NCBI GenBank assembly: GCA_963693285.1 | Contig: OY848917.1 | Location: forward strand, 31,507,245 to 31,571,244 | Length of the DNA stretch: 64,000 nucleotides | Reading direction: 5' to 3' | DNA from: Xestospongia muta | Lineage: Eukaryota > Porifera > Demospongiae > Haplosclerida > Petrosiidae | Part shown: positions 25,215 to 36,843 of the stretch, piece after piece | Layout of the letters: each line of letters opens with the position of its first letter | Numbering within the stretch: the first letter of the stretch is position 1 | Position numbers and translations under genes: made by a program | The notes under the pieces: generated by a model | Seen by the model: only the letters and a program-made list of their open reading frames with translations | Databases searched by the model: none | Told to the model about the DNA's origin: nothing

Positions 25215-25813
25215 AAATCTCCTTTAAAAGGCATGACCAAAGTCTTGGTGCTTTGGCATGTACAAATCTTTCAAGGTATCCACCAACTAATATATAAGTC
25301 AACAATTAGTCATTAGATAATAGAGAGTCATGAGATATCCCTCCATTGTATTGGGTGGTTCATATATAGATACTTGATCAAGAGAATGATCCTTATTTTT
25401 TAACGCACTTCTAATTCATCACTCAAGTTTACTGTTGGACTGTTTGGAAGCATTGGTATGCATTGCCTGTAGGACTGACCATCATGACCCCGACTAGTTA
25501 AAGGCATAAAACAAAGACTTGATATATATGACATACATGTGAGTAAGTGTTGGCTGTTATAATTTTAACCTTTACATTTCAGGAAAGATCTAATGAGATA
25601 AAGCAAGACAAAACTTTTTTTATTTGAATAAAAACTAATACTTCAATGAACTACAAGGACCAAAAGAAAGTGAAAACTAAAAAATGACACATAATAAACT
25701 AGGACTAAGAAATAAACATTAAATTATCATTGTCAACTTAACAACTGAAAGATAATAAACACCATTTAACAAAATAGTTATGAATTACATCAAACAAAAG
25801 ATAATGAGCAAAG

Positions 25814-28800
25814 TTACATTTTTTTAAGTACAACAACTTTGTCTAGGTCCTTGCTTTGATATTGATGTTTACAAATACATAATAGAAAAATAATTATAGC
25901 CACAATAACAATGGCTATAAACAACAGTACAACAAACATTCCTGACATCCCAAATAAAACAGTCAGGTTATTGGATGACGTAGGCTCAGTATCAACAAGC
26001 ATTGTGATTTCTACCAACACAGAGTCATTCATTGTTTGGTTGTTTGGATTATAGGCAATGACTGTGAAATAGTGAGTGGACACACTCACAGCTGCTAATG
26101 ATTGGGCAACATGAATGACACCATTTTTTGTGATTTCAAAGTAAGTTTTGTTTGTCAACTTGTAGACAACTATCGCATTCTCACCAGAATCAGCATCAAC
26201 AGCCAAAACTGATCCTACAACAGAGTTAATAGAAGCATGATGACTTAAGCCGAACTTATAGGAAGTTTTTTCAAATATTGGAGGGTTATCATTAATATCC
26301 AAAATTGTAATGGTGGTATTATACCAAGTGAACAAGGGTGGGTTCCCGTTATCTGAGAATAGTATAGATACAAAGATCTCTGGTGTTTTTTCTCGGTCAA
26401 TGATTGCATTATTTCTTGGTTTAAGAGCATATTCACCAACATCTATTAATGTCTGATCAATTTCAAAGTATTTTCCACCTGAAATAAACATATAATCAAT
26501 AGTCGTTGCTGGTACATCAGAGTCAGTTACTTTCAGAGATTTCAAATATGCTACAGGTGATTGAAAACCTTCTGAGACACTATCAGTTATATTTTCCACT
26601 TTAATTATATGAGGTGGGTTGTCATTTATACCAGTTACTGTAATAGTGATCGAAACAGTGGTAGATTTTGGCTGTGCGCCTTTGTCTGTAGCGGTGATTG
26701 TACATTGATATGATGTAGGTTTTACATCAGCATCTAAATGACCTTTCACGTACAGTTCACCACTACTGCTATTTAAAGCAAATGGAAAATTAGAATTTGG
26801 ATTGGATACATTAAACTCAAAAAACACATTTCCATTGTTTCCTTCATCTGGATCGGATGCCTTAAATGTGACAACAACAGTATCCTCTCTAGCATTTTCA
26901 GGTATATTATAGTGATTGATCATATTATCTGCTCCATCATTAACATTGGTACAAATTTGGAATTTTGGTATGTTATCATTGATATCAATGACTTTAATTA
27001 ACAATATAATGGTATGTTGCGAGGGTAACCCAACTATGTCTACAATGAGAGTTACAGGAAAAGGTGCAGTTGTATGTTGGACCATATTCTCACGATCAAA
27101 ATCACCTGATGTGTAAATTTTATTTCCAACAGTTTCAAAGTTAGCAGAGAAAAGACTTACATGTGGCTTTTGGGCAAGAAATAGAATTTGAAATTGGTCA
27201 GAGAAGTAATCGTCTGCATTAAATACTAGTGTCCCACTGGGAACATTTTCAATAATGTTCACAGTGCAGTTTCTGGTATTGCTATTTACTGATATGCATG
27301 TTGGACTTGGACGATGGACAATAGGTTTCTTTTCATTCTTATCCAAAATGGTTGCAATAATTGTCAGCTCACTGCTCCTTGGTGCTACACCATTATCTTG
27401 TGCTTTAATTACAATAGTGAGGGTCTGATTTTTTTTTCGGTCAATACTAACAAGAGTTCGTAGACAGACATTATTTTGAAAGTTGGTATAAATTTCAAAG
27501 CCAGATGAAGGAGATAGAACACTGTATGATACAATTCCATTCACTCCATGGTCAGGATCTTCAGCAATGAGTTGACTGTAGCAGCCTAACGTACTGTTAA
27601 CATCACTTTCTTGTATTGAAATGTTAAATACAGTGAGACCAGTATCTTTGGTGTAGGTGAATGTAGGTGTATTGTTATTGTCATCTCGTACAGTCACATT
27701 AACGTTCAGAACAGCGCTAACAGGATTGGTAGTTCCCTCAGATGCATTCAGCTTGAACATGTACGTGCATTTGTTTTCATGGTTCAAAGGAGCAATAGGG
27801 AATATTTCAATAACTGAAGGATGGTTTCCTATGTATTGTATGGACATAGTGAATGCAGCTGGATCTGTTTGTTTTAGAGTAACTGCACTTGTCCCATTAA
27901 TACCTTCATCATAGTCAACCAGTTTAACACTTAAAATAGCATTTATACTTTGACTGTCAAAGATCAAGAGATGATAAGTATCTCCTCCTTCATAGAAATT
28001 GCTACCAATTTGGAATTTTGGTATGTTATCATTTATATCAATGACTTTAATTAACAATATAATGGTATGTTGCGAGGGTAACCCAACTATGTCTACAATG
28101 AGACTTACAGGAAAAGGTGCAGTTGTCTGTTGGACCATATTCTCACGATCAAAATCACCTGATGTGTAAATTTTATTTCCAACAGTTTCAAAGTTAGCAG
28201 AGAAAAGACTTGCATGTGGCTTTTGGGCAAGAAATAGAATTTGAAATTGGTCAGAGAAGTAATCGTCTGCATTAAATACTAGTGTCCCACTGGGAACATT
28301 TTCAATAATGTTCACAGTGCAGTTTCTGGTATTGCTATTTACTGATATGCATGTTGGACTTGGACGATGGACAATAGGTTTCTTTTCATTCTTATCAAAA
28401 ATGGTCACAATAATTGTCAGCTCACTGCTCCTTGGTGCTATACCATTATCTTGTGCTTTAATCACAATAGTGAGGGTCTGATTTTTTTCTCGGTCAATAC
28501 TAACAAGAGTTCGTAGACAGACATTATTTTGAAAGTTGGTATAAATTTCAAAGCCAGATGAAGGAGATAAAATACTGTATGATACAATTCCATTCACTCC
28601 ATGGTCAGGATCTTCAGCAATGAGTTGACTGTAGCAGCCTAACGTACTTTTAATATCACTTTCTTGTATTGAAATGTTGAATACAGTGAGACCAGTATCT
28701 TTGGTGTAGGTGAATGTAGGTGTATTGTTATTGTCATCTCGTACAGTCACATTAACATTCAGAACAGCGCTAACAGGATTGGTAGTTCCCTCAGATGCAT

Positions 28801-30526
28801 TCAGCTGGAACATGTACGTGCATTTGTTTTCATGGTTCAAAGGAGCAATAGGAAATATTTCAATAACTGAAGGATGGTTTTCAATGTATTGTATGGACAT
28901 AGTGAATACAGCTGGATCTGTTTGTTTTAGAGTAACTGCACTTGTCCCATTAATACCTTCATCATAGTCAACCAGATTAACACTTAAAATAGCATTTATA
29001 TTTTGACTGTCAAAGATCAAGAGACGATAAGTATCTCCTCCTTCATAGAAATCGCTACCAATTTGGAATTTTGGTATGTTATCATTTATATCAATGACTT
29101 TAATTAACAATATAATGGTATGTTGCGAGGGTAACCCAACTATGTCTACAATGAGACTTACAGGAAAAGGTGCAGTTGTCTGTTGGACCATATTCTCACG
29201 ATCAAAATCATCCGATGTGTAAATTTTATTTCCAACAGTTTCAAAGTTAGCAGAGAAAAGACTTGCATGTGGCTTTTGGGCAAGAAATAGAATTTGAAAT
29301 TGGTCAGAGAAGTAATCGTCTGCATTAAATACTAGTGTCCCACTGGGAACATTTTCAATAATGTTCACAGTGCAGTTTCTGGTGTTGCTATTTACTTGTA
29401 TGCATGTTGGACTTGGACGATGTACAATAGGTTTCTTTTCATTCTTATCAAAAATGGTCGCAATAATTGTCAGCTCACTGCTCCTTGGTGCTACACCATT
29501 ATCTTGTGCTTTAATCACAATAATGAGGGTCTGATTTTTTTCTCGGTCAATACTAACAAGAGTTCGTAGACAGACTTTATTTTGAAAGTTGGTATAAATT
29601 TCAAAGCCAGATGAAGGAGATAAAATACTGTATGATACAATTCCATTCACTCCATGGTCAGGATCTTCAGCAATGAGTTGACTGTAGCAGCCTAACATAC
29701 TTTTAATATCACTTTTTTGTATTGAAATGTTGAATACAGTGAGACCAGTATCTTTGGTGTAGGTGAATGTAGGTGTATTGTTATTGTCATCTCGTACAGT
29801 CACATTAACGTTCAGAACAGCGCTAACAGGATTGGTAGTTCCCTCAGATGCATTCAGCTGGAACATGTACGTGCATTTGTGTTCATGGTTCAAAGGAGCA
29901 ATAGGAAATATTTCAATAACTGAAGGATGGTTTTCAATGTATTGTATGGACATAGTGAATACAGCTGGATCTGTTTGTTTTAGAGTAACTGCACTTGTCC
30001 CATTAATACCTTCATCATAGTCAACCAGATTAACACTTAAAATAGCATTTATACTTTGACTGTCAAAGATCAAGAGATGATAAGTATCTCCTCCTTCATA
30101 GAAATTGCTACCAATTTGGAATTTTGGTATGTTATCATTTATATCAATGACTTTAATTAACAATATAATGGTATGTTGCGAGGGTAACCCAACTATGTCT
30201 ACAATGAGAGTTACAGGAAAAGGTGCAGTTGTCTGTTGGACCATATTCTCACGATCAAAATCACCCGATGTGTAAATTTTATTTCCAACAATTTCAAAGT
30301 TAGCAGAGAAAAGACTTACATGTGGCTTTTGGGCAAGAAATAAAATTTTAAATTGGTCAGAGAAGTAATTGTCTGCATTAAATACTAGTGTTTCACTGGG
30401 AATGTTTTCAATAATGTTCACAGTGCAGTTTCGGATACTATTGCTGACAGTTACACATGTTGGAGTTGTAAGAACAATTATGATTTCCAGTGAGAGAGCG
30501 AGGAAAATTATTTCAAATACTGACAT
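25814..30526 (-). CDS. Large single-exon cadherin with three homogenised 351-residue repeats
   Basis: Starting at the ATG of MSVFEIIFLALSLEIIIVL (30526), which gives a good signal peptide, the frame runs 1,570 codons without an intron to TAA at 25816-25814. I count about 13 cadherin (EC) repeats. Three units of exactly 1,053 bp (30463-29411, 29410-28358, 28357-27305), each with three EC domains, are almost identical; a fourth unit keeps only its first EC. Three ordinary EC domains follow (AREDTVVVTFKASDPDEG, IDREKTPEIF, LDINDNPPIF). DINDN linkers are present after the first EC of each unit, RDDNNN after the second, and the degenerate DKNEKKP after the third. Conserved Cys pairs in the unit are unusual for cadherins. 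One membrane span (FVVLLFIAIVIVAIIIFLL) precedes a tail of about 20 residues with no catenin-binding region. Likely a surface adhesion or recognition protein. Confidence 0.93.
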   Translation of the reverse strand: MSVFEIIFLALSLEIIIVLTTPTCVTVSNSIRNCTVNIIENIPSETLVFNADNYFSDQFKILFLAQKPHVSLFSANFEIVGNKIYTSGDFDRENMVQQTTAPFPVTLIVDIVGLPSQHTIILLIKVIDINDNIPKFQIGSNFYEGGDTYHLLIFDSQSINAILSVNLVDYDEGINGTSAVTLKQTDPAVFTMSIQYIENHPSVIEIFPIAPLNHEHKCTYMFQLNASEGTTNPVSAVLNVNVTVRDDNNNTPTFTYTKDTGLTVFNISIQKSDIKSMLGCYSQLIAEDPDHGVNGIVSYSILSPSSGFEIYTNFQNKVCLRTLVSIDREKNQTLIIVIKAQDNGVAPRSSELTIIATIFDKNEKKPIVHRPSPTCIQVNSNTRNCTVNIIENVPSGTLVFNADDYFSDQFQILFLAQKPHASLFSANFETVGNKIYTSDDFDRENMVQQTTAPFPVSLIVDIVGLPSQHTIILLIKVIDINDNIPKFQIGSDFYEGGDTYRLLIFDSQNINAILSVNLVDYDEGINGTSAVTLKQTDPAVFTMSIQYIENHPSVIEIFPIAPLNHENKCTYMFQLNASEGTTNPVSAVLNVNVTVRDDNNNTPTFTYTKDTGLTVFNISIQESDIKSTLGCYSQLIAEDPDHGVNGIVSYSILSPSSGFEIYTNFQNNVCLRTLVSIDREKNQTLTIVIKAQDNGIAPRSSELTIIVTIFDKNEKKPIVHRPSPTCISVNSNTRNCTVNIIENVPSGTLVFNADDYFSDQFQILFLAQKPHASLFSANFETVGNKIYTSGDFDRENMVQQTTAPFPVSLIVDIVGLPSQHTIILLIKVIDINDNIPKFQIGSNFYEGGDTYHLLIFDSQSINAILSVKLVDYDEGINGTSAVTLKQTDPAAFTMSIQYIGNHPSVIEIFPIAPLNHENKCTYMFKLNASEGTTNPVSAVLNVNVTVRDDNNNTPTFTYTKDTGLTVFNISIQESDVNSTLGCYSQLIAEDPDHGVNGIVSYSVLSPSSGFEIYTNFQNNVCLRTLVSIDRKKNQTLTIVIKAQDNGVAPRSSELTIIATILDKNEKKPIVHRPSPTCISVNSNTRNCTVNIIENVPSGTLVFNADDYFSDQFQILFLAQKPHVSLFSANFETVGNKIYTSGDFDRENMVQHTTAPFPVTLIVDIVGLPSQHTIILLIKVIDINDNIPKFQICTNVNDGADNMINHYNIPENAREDTVVVTFKASDPDEGNNGNVFFEFNVSNPNSNFPFALNSSSGELYVKGHLDADVKPTSYQCTITATDKGAQPKSTTVSITITVTGINDNPPHIIKVENITDSVSEGFQSPVAYLKSLKVTDSDVPATTIDYMFISGGKYFEIDQTLIDVGEYALKPRNNAIIDREKTPEIFVSILFSDNGNPPLFTWYNTTITILDINDNPPIFEKTSYKFGLSHHASINSVVGSVLAVDADSGENAIVVYKLTNKTYFEITKNGVIHVAQSLAAVSVSTHYFTVIAYNPNNQTMNDSVLVEITMLVDTEPTSSNNLTVLFGMSGMFVVLLFIAIVIVAIIIFLLCICKHQYQSKDLDKVVVLKKM
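27305..30463 (-). repeat. Three head-to-tail 1,053-bp coding repeats
   Basis: Units begin at the PTC codons (30463, 29410, 28357; next partial at 27304). Spacing is exactly 1,053 bp each time, i.e. 351 codons, and differences are scattered single bases. The first unit differs most at its N-terminal edge. Confidence 0.95.
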
Positions 30527-32745
30527 GATTCTTAATACTATAGAAGCTGTTAGCTTCTGATGATGACTTTGATTAACTTTTATTACTGTGTTAATCAACG
30601 ATAGAGAAATATGATCACCTAACATAAAGGAAAAACAAGAGTATACACACACACACACATATATATACATACCAGTTGCTTAATAGATATATTGTCAAGG
30701 TGTTTTTTATAAGTTTTTAACTGAAACTGTGGATTTTTTACTAAGACGATACACTTTGAAATACTAACAAACGGTAGTCCCTATCCAAGATACATTTCTA
30801 GTAGCTTTAATGCATACATATAAAGTAGATAGTTTTCTAAGTCTTTAACCTATTATTATAAATACATGTACATGTGAGGTTACACACATACATATGCATG
30901 TATTATATGTATACTATACAGTTGAGTTTGTCTTCAACCTCTTATACCTTTTTGTCAACAAGACACATTGTGATAAATTAATTATATTCATGCGTAAATA
31001 TGTAGTACTAATAACGTTCATGGATCTATCAAGGAGCCAACCAACAACAAATTAATATTGACAGCTGGTTGGGTTTCTATACCACACCTTTTAGCAGAAC
31101 ATGATACCACGGATGAAATGTACTAACAATTACATAATGTGGATAAGGCATAGCATTCCTACGTAACTAGTAATTTGCATGTACATAAAACCTTGCACCA
31201 CATGGTTCAAATTTCATCAACTAGAAGCTTCATCATTAGCTAGATTAATAAAAAGCAGTATAGTACAAGTACATGACCTTGCATAGTGTTGCATAAAACT
31301 CTATCTATGAACCATATCAAGAGTATTTCTTTATCTGGAGTAATTTCAAGACTTTAACAGTAAATAATAGACAAATAAAAGCCTCATTTATGACAGAAAG
31401 ATCTACAAAGAAAGAGCTGTACCTAACAGTGAGGATTATGTGGTTGTTTAAAAACACTGCGTACAGACAGTCAGCTTAGCTCCATCTTCTTCTGAAAAAT
31501 GTGTTACAAACTAATTTACACAAAAAGTAAAAGCTAAATATTTAAAAATCTGATGAATACGAAATACTAAAATCAATTTGAATTGTTGCTAAGGCGATAA
31601 TACACCAAAGAAAAGTGCCTTGAAAATGTAGCGAAAATCGGTCATTTTACCAAAGTTTGAGTGGATGTTAATCAGCTATTACTGAGACGCATCTATTGTA
31701 GGAATTACACATTTTTCCAAAAGATCATATGATCACTGACGTCACATTGATTACATTACAATCAAGAATTTGAAGCAAATGCATTGAAAGCCTTTTTGCT
31801 TGGGGTTTAGCGGGAACAAGACTAACAGCTACCAGCTAAATATTTACATCAGGATGTAGTTTTATGGTTTATTCACTAATAACAAAACTGCATATTGCAG
31901 GACATTAATTCTGGTGATAAAATGTCTGTAGGACCAAAGTGAACTAATTGTCTATTCATGTGATTTGAGGTGAAAAATGACAAAGGAATGATCTCTTGAG
32001 AGTGGAGGACATGCTTGACATGACAATATTTAGTTGGCATCCAGAGATGCTAATCTTGTGGATGAAGTGGACCTTCTGGTTATATTACAACAATTTGATA
32101 GAGTTAACCCTAATGAATCGATGTAGTAACATTGGATAATATATTAATACACCATATACAAAAGGTATACACATGGTTGACATAATTGGATCCACTGGAA
32201 CTCTAGTACAATTCCTCCTTCTATACAGCAAGGATCTTAACCAATTGAGTTAAGAATGCCTTATTTGAAAACAAACAGAGACAGTTTAGACTTTTAGGTA
32301 CTGAATCATTAGCACTACATACATTTACATAATTACTGTACAGGATTGTTAAATTGAAGTTAAAGATAAAGCATGCTGGCTATTTATAACAGCTACATTA
32401 ATTTTAGCCATTTTTAATAACAACTATACTAGCTAGTACACTCGTGTTTATGATTCTGTTCTGGAATTTCAGTCTACTCATGTGATGTCCCACCTAACTT
32501 TGGGTTACTCATGTGTGAGAAGTACATGTCTGAGTTATTCTGGCAAGGCCAGTCCCTTTGCTTAGAGAGGAAGAGCTTGGCAGCACATGCATAGTACAGT
32601 TATCTACTTCACCAGCATTTCTGGTGCCTAACAAACACTTTGCTTTTATAGCTGATTGTGGCTGTAAACTGCATTGATCTAGTATAAGATCTGCAAACAA
32701 ATTATTCCTTAGAGATTTCCTGCTAGAATAAGACTTGGTCGTCCT
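30527..32745. other. Intergenic upstream of the cadherin
   Basis: A (GT/AC)n-(TA)n tract lies just upstream (about 30645-30668). No other gene or recognisable element seen. Confidence 0.4.
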
Positions 32746-32749
32746 TTCA

Positions 32750-32866
32750 TTAACCTCGCTGTGCGTGGGCGCAAAGCGAGGGTACTGTAGTCTGTTAGTG
32801 TGTGTGTGTCTGCACTGCCTGTTTTTAACCTCGCTGTGCGTGGGCGCATAGCGAGGGTACTGTAGT

Positions 32867-32898
<32 letters not shown>

Positions 32899-34014
32899 CT
32901 GTTACCAGAGTTGTTTTTTTTTTAAACTGCTATAACTTGGCAACCGAAGCATTAGCAGCTACCAACGTTTAGCAACGAATAGAAAAGCATGTGGACTTTA
33001 CAACAGTAGTGTCAAGAACATCGTCAAGGAAAACAGAAGCTTAAAACTCGCAAAAGAATTTTCAGGCTGCAGAGGTCAAGTGCCGTTTCTCCAAAAGTAA
33101 AAAAACTTAACGTGGAGATTTTTTAGTATGTTGTAAACAATCTCAGAGGAATACGGATCAGCAAGACAGAAGGCCGTTGGTCGAAGTAATCGTTAGAAAA
33201 GTTCTGAAAAATGTTTTGTGGACTTGGAGCGAAGTAACGCATTCAGGAAACGTCTCCAAGCACTGAAAAGACGGCTACTAATAGATAATATATCGATTTA
33301 TATTTGTACCACGGGACGTTTCCAAAGAAGGTTTCATTTTCAAGTTACAATAAATTTTGTATATGAAATATTGATAGATTTTTTCAGGCTGCAGAGGTCA
33401 AGTGCCGTTTCTCCAAAAGTAAAAAACTTAACGTGGAGATTTTTTAGTATGTTGTAAACAATCTCAGAGGAATACGGATCAGCAAGACAGAAGGCCGTTA
33501 GTCCAAGCAATCGTTAGAAATGTTCTGAAAAGTGTTTTGTGGACTTGGAGCGAAGTAACGCATTCAGGAAACGTCTCAAAGCACTGAAAAAACTGCTACT
33601 AATAGATAATATATCGATTTATATTTGTACTATAGGACGTTTCCAAAGAAGGCTTCATTTTCAAGTTACAATATATTTTGTATATGAAATATTGAAACAT
33701 TTTAAAGAGTCATGTAAAGGCTCACAGAAACATTCATCACAAATCTAGCACTTAATCTTGCTTGGCAATTGAATGATACTATTACTTACTCAGTTACAGC
33801 TTCACAGACATGTCAATCAGAGAGCAAAGTACCCAGTAAACGACAAAGCTTTTTTCCCTTTGATTGAAGAGAAATGCTGAGTCATCAAACAACAGTTTGT
33901 AATGTGCATCACGTGATCCCATCAATAATTTGACCACACCTTGTCCAATCTTAAATGTACATGTTACATGCACTCTGCAGTATAGATTTACACTGGGCAC
34001 CGCAGCGAGGTTAA
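32750..34014 (-). mobile_element. Non-autonomous DNA transposon, copy 2
   Basis: It has the same inverted ends as 20447-21331 (TTAACCTCGCTG... and ...CAGCGAGGTTAA) in opposite orientation. Its left end is duplicated: 'taacctcgctgtgcgtgggc' occurs at 32751 and again at about 32827, followed by a (GT)n tract. The inner section is also duplicated (33055-33375 and 33375-33700), so the 'DLERSNAF' frame occurs twice (33218, 33539). The 74-codon frame at 33794-34018 (-) corresponds to 20443-20646 in copy 1. Confidence 0.75.
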
Positions 34015-35239
34015 GCACTTTAGTGCATTTTATTGCATTAGATTTTGGGTTTTAGTTTTCTCCATTTATTGATGTTCACTAGAAGCATTACATTATAGTC
34101 ACACAGAGATGTAGAGACTGGGCTAGCTTGCAAGATGTTGATATTAACAAGTAATTTTAATTCTTTCTCATTATCTGTAATATACATGTGTTACCAGACC
34201 CTTCCTCTCCAAATAACGGCCTCACCAGACTATATAGAGTTAGTTTAATTGGTTATTAGCTAATATGCAAGCTTTGTGCTCCTTCTATTGAAAGAAACTA
34301 ATGATCTTTGGTTTCCTTCAATAGAACATTTGCGTTTTCCATTTAAAATTGTAAATGTGGCTTAAAATAGGCTAAGCTAACTAATATACAAAACATGAAG
34401 TTGTTACTGCTCACAAATAGCTGTTTTCTGTTTAATTTTCCATTGAGGGGAAAACTATTCATAGATTTACTCACATGTGCAAATGCAAAAATGAAGTTAT
34501 GTGCCTCACATGTTCCTCATGTGAACTCATGAATTTGGTTTAATTTGCTACTGGCATGCAATGTATGTATGCATGTATAATCGTAATTAACTATATAACT
34601 AAAATCCTTTCAAGTTTTAAATAATTGAAATAACTTAAATAATATAAGAAATTGTCAGATAATAATGCATGTCAATGACATCATTGAAAACACTGCATGT
34701 GTTGCATTCTCTAGTCAAAATGGGGTTGATTCACAATGACAACTCTTATAATGCTGTCCATTTCCTTCTGTTACTGACATTTAATAATTTTATAGCTGTA
34801 GGCTATGTAACTATTGTTTGTTTAATGAAGGTATGTTATACACAAAATAAAGGTGGATTTCCTATGGACTAAGTCTAGTATAGATTATTGAATTCTTTGT
34901 AATAAAAACCAATACACTGATGTCAATATATAACATATTAGAAACAATACTTTACAATTTTCTAACCAAACCTAAAGTTTAATCATATTTGTTGTCACAA
35001 TATAGAGGGTTCAATGACTCCAGACACTTCATTGCAAACCTGTTAAGCTCCCAATTCTAGTATATATATATAACTCCCACTTTAAAAAAACATATACATT
35101 ACCATACAAAGTGAGTCATATTTAACAGTTTCAGTGCAATCATGTACAAAGAGTATATTCCCCAAGTGCTAGTCTAAATACTCAATTATTTTGCTTATTA
35201 AAACATTATATATAATGTTTTAATAAGCAAAATAATTGA

Positions 35240-35281
<42 letters not shown>

Positions 35282-36100
35282 GATATGCAGCCAGTTAAAA
35301 CTTAAAAACAATATTAATATATTGTTGAAGCACTACACACAGTTAGGCTCACTTTTTACCAACACCATGACAATATATATTTTAGGTATTACATAGTAAC
35401 AAACTTACCTCAAAATGTTAGAAAGGTATCTAGTCAGTACTCCTGGAGACAGCGTTATTTCTTCAGTTCTGGTGAATGTTACTTGGCAGGTAATTTCTAA
35501 TGTACTCTAACAGCTGCCTAGTTTCAGTGTCACTACCACAAGCTATTAGTTATGGTTTACTAACCTACAAGGAAAGCAGAGCATTAATATCTAGGAAGCA
35601 GCTACTACTAACGGTGCAATATACCGTATAGCGGGTTTTGTACACAATGATGGGTGGCTTGGTATGTGACCACAAAAATGTTAAAGAAAACATAATGTAT
35701 AATAACTAATGGTATAATTACTACCAACAGTATAACAATTATTCATTGTAATAAAAAGAAGTACCTACTTTTAAATATAAATAGTATGTATGCAAAACGA
35801 TACAGGGTTTTATTTAAATTTACAATATTGATGATGTCCATTCATTATTGATATGCATGAATAATAACTTGTGTGTTTGCTATGGAAACAGCTAACAGCT
35901 TATATATAGTGATGGCTATTCTAGGTCACAGTTGTAAGCACAGATGTTCATTTGTCTACAGCTTACAGGTGTGACGTTTGCATTTATGTATTTTACATGT
36001 ATTTTTAAGTACACTTACATGTATTATATACATGTATTTTACATGTTTTCATTTACAATGACATCCAAATGTCAGTTACTTTAATAATCAATTTGTAGCT
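34015..36100. other. Intergenic, no supported gene
   Basis: Mostly AT-rich. 35816-35965 is repeated at about 51145-51285. A 66-bp palindrome and (TA)n tract are listed separately. Confidence 0.4.
35178..35243. repeat. Perfect 66-bp palindrome next to a (TA)n tract
   Basis: Arms 35178-35210 and 35211-35243 are exact reverse complements with no spacer (arm core ctcaattattttgcttatta). A (TA)n run of about 38 bp follows (35241-35278). Confidence 0.95.
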
Positions 36101-36119
36101 TATTTGAACAATTTGATAC

Positions 36120-36240
36120 GGAGTCAAAGGTTCATGTGAATTACTCACTGTTATGATATACTATTACAAAATAACATATTTTACAGTGAGTAGTTCACAT
36201 AACTTTTAAATTCCATTGTGTTTGACGTATGTAAGTTACA
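36120..36240. mobile_element. Hairpin MITE relative
   Basis: 'gtgaattactcactgt' (36136-36151) faces 'acagtgagtagttcac' (36183-36198). Arms and loop resemble those at 10920-11050 and 38620-38720. Confidence 0.6.
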
Positions 36241-36843
36241 AATGTATTAATATGTACAAGTGTTCAATTGCAATGACTTCCATATTTAGACAAAATGGAA
36301 TATTTGATTACTGACATTCATATAAGAATAGATTATAGAAATTCTTACAACTGTAACAGTCTAGATCCATTTTATATAGGAAGTATAAGTGCATTTAATG
36401 TGTATTAAAATCTAATGTGAAATATTTTATATGTGAATGTATGGTACATTTTGATCTCTTAACAACAGCTTCTGTAGTGAAATAAGAGAGAAAGAGAACA
36501 AAATGATACTTTGTGAATACCATTTAAAGTCATACAATAAATTACCAACAATAACAATGAGACAATATCGATTTATAGCAAGAGTGCTGGTAGTTATAAG
36601 CAATAATAATTATCTATCATAAATAATGTACAAATAAATAAGATCGTAAGGTCATATTTGGAAACAATAGAAAGAAACAATTTGGCCTAGAGTAGGTACA
36701 AAGACGTTTAATATATTATTGTATTTTGATGTTTTTGCAACATGTACAACTATCTAAAGATATTAACTTATCCTTTTAAAATGGATTTTAATATTTCTTT
36801 ACTGACAATGAACAAAAGCCAATTACGTAATCTCACTATATGC

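Noticed and set aside
27657..30020. Three + strand 85-codon frames 1,053 bp apart
   Set aside because: Antisense shadows of the cadherin repeat units.
30527..30670. Upstream ATG of the cadherin frame at 30670
   Set aside because: The added residues include a (GT/TA)-derived stretch and would bury the signal peptide; the ATG at 30526 begins a clean one.
34669..34872. + strand frame of 67 codons
   Set aside because: No domain, no splice context, and stops in the alternative frame that looked faintly cadherin-like.
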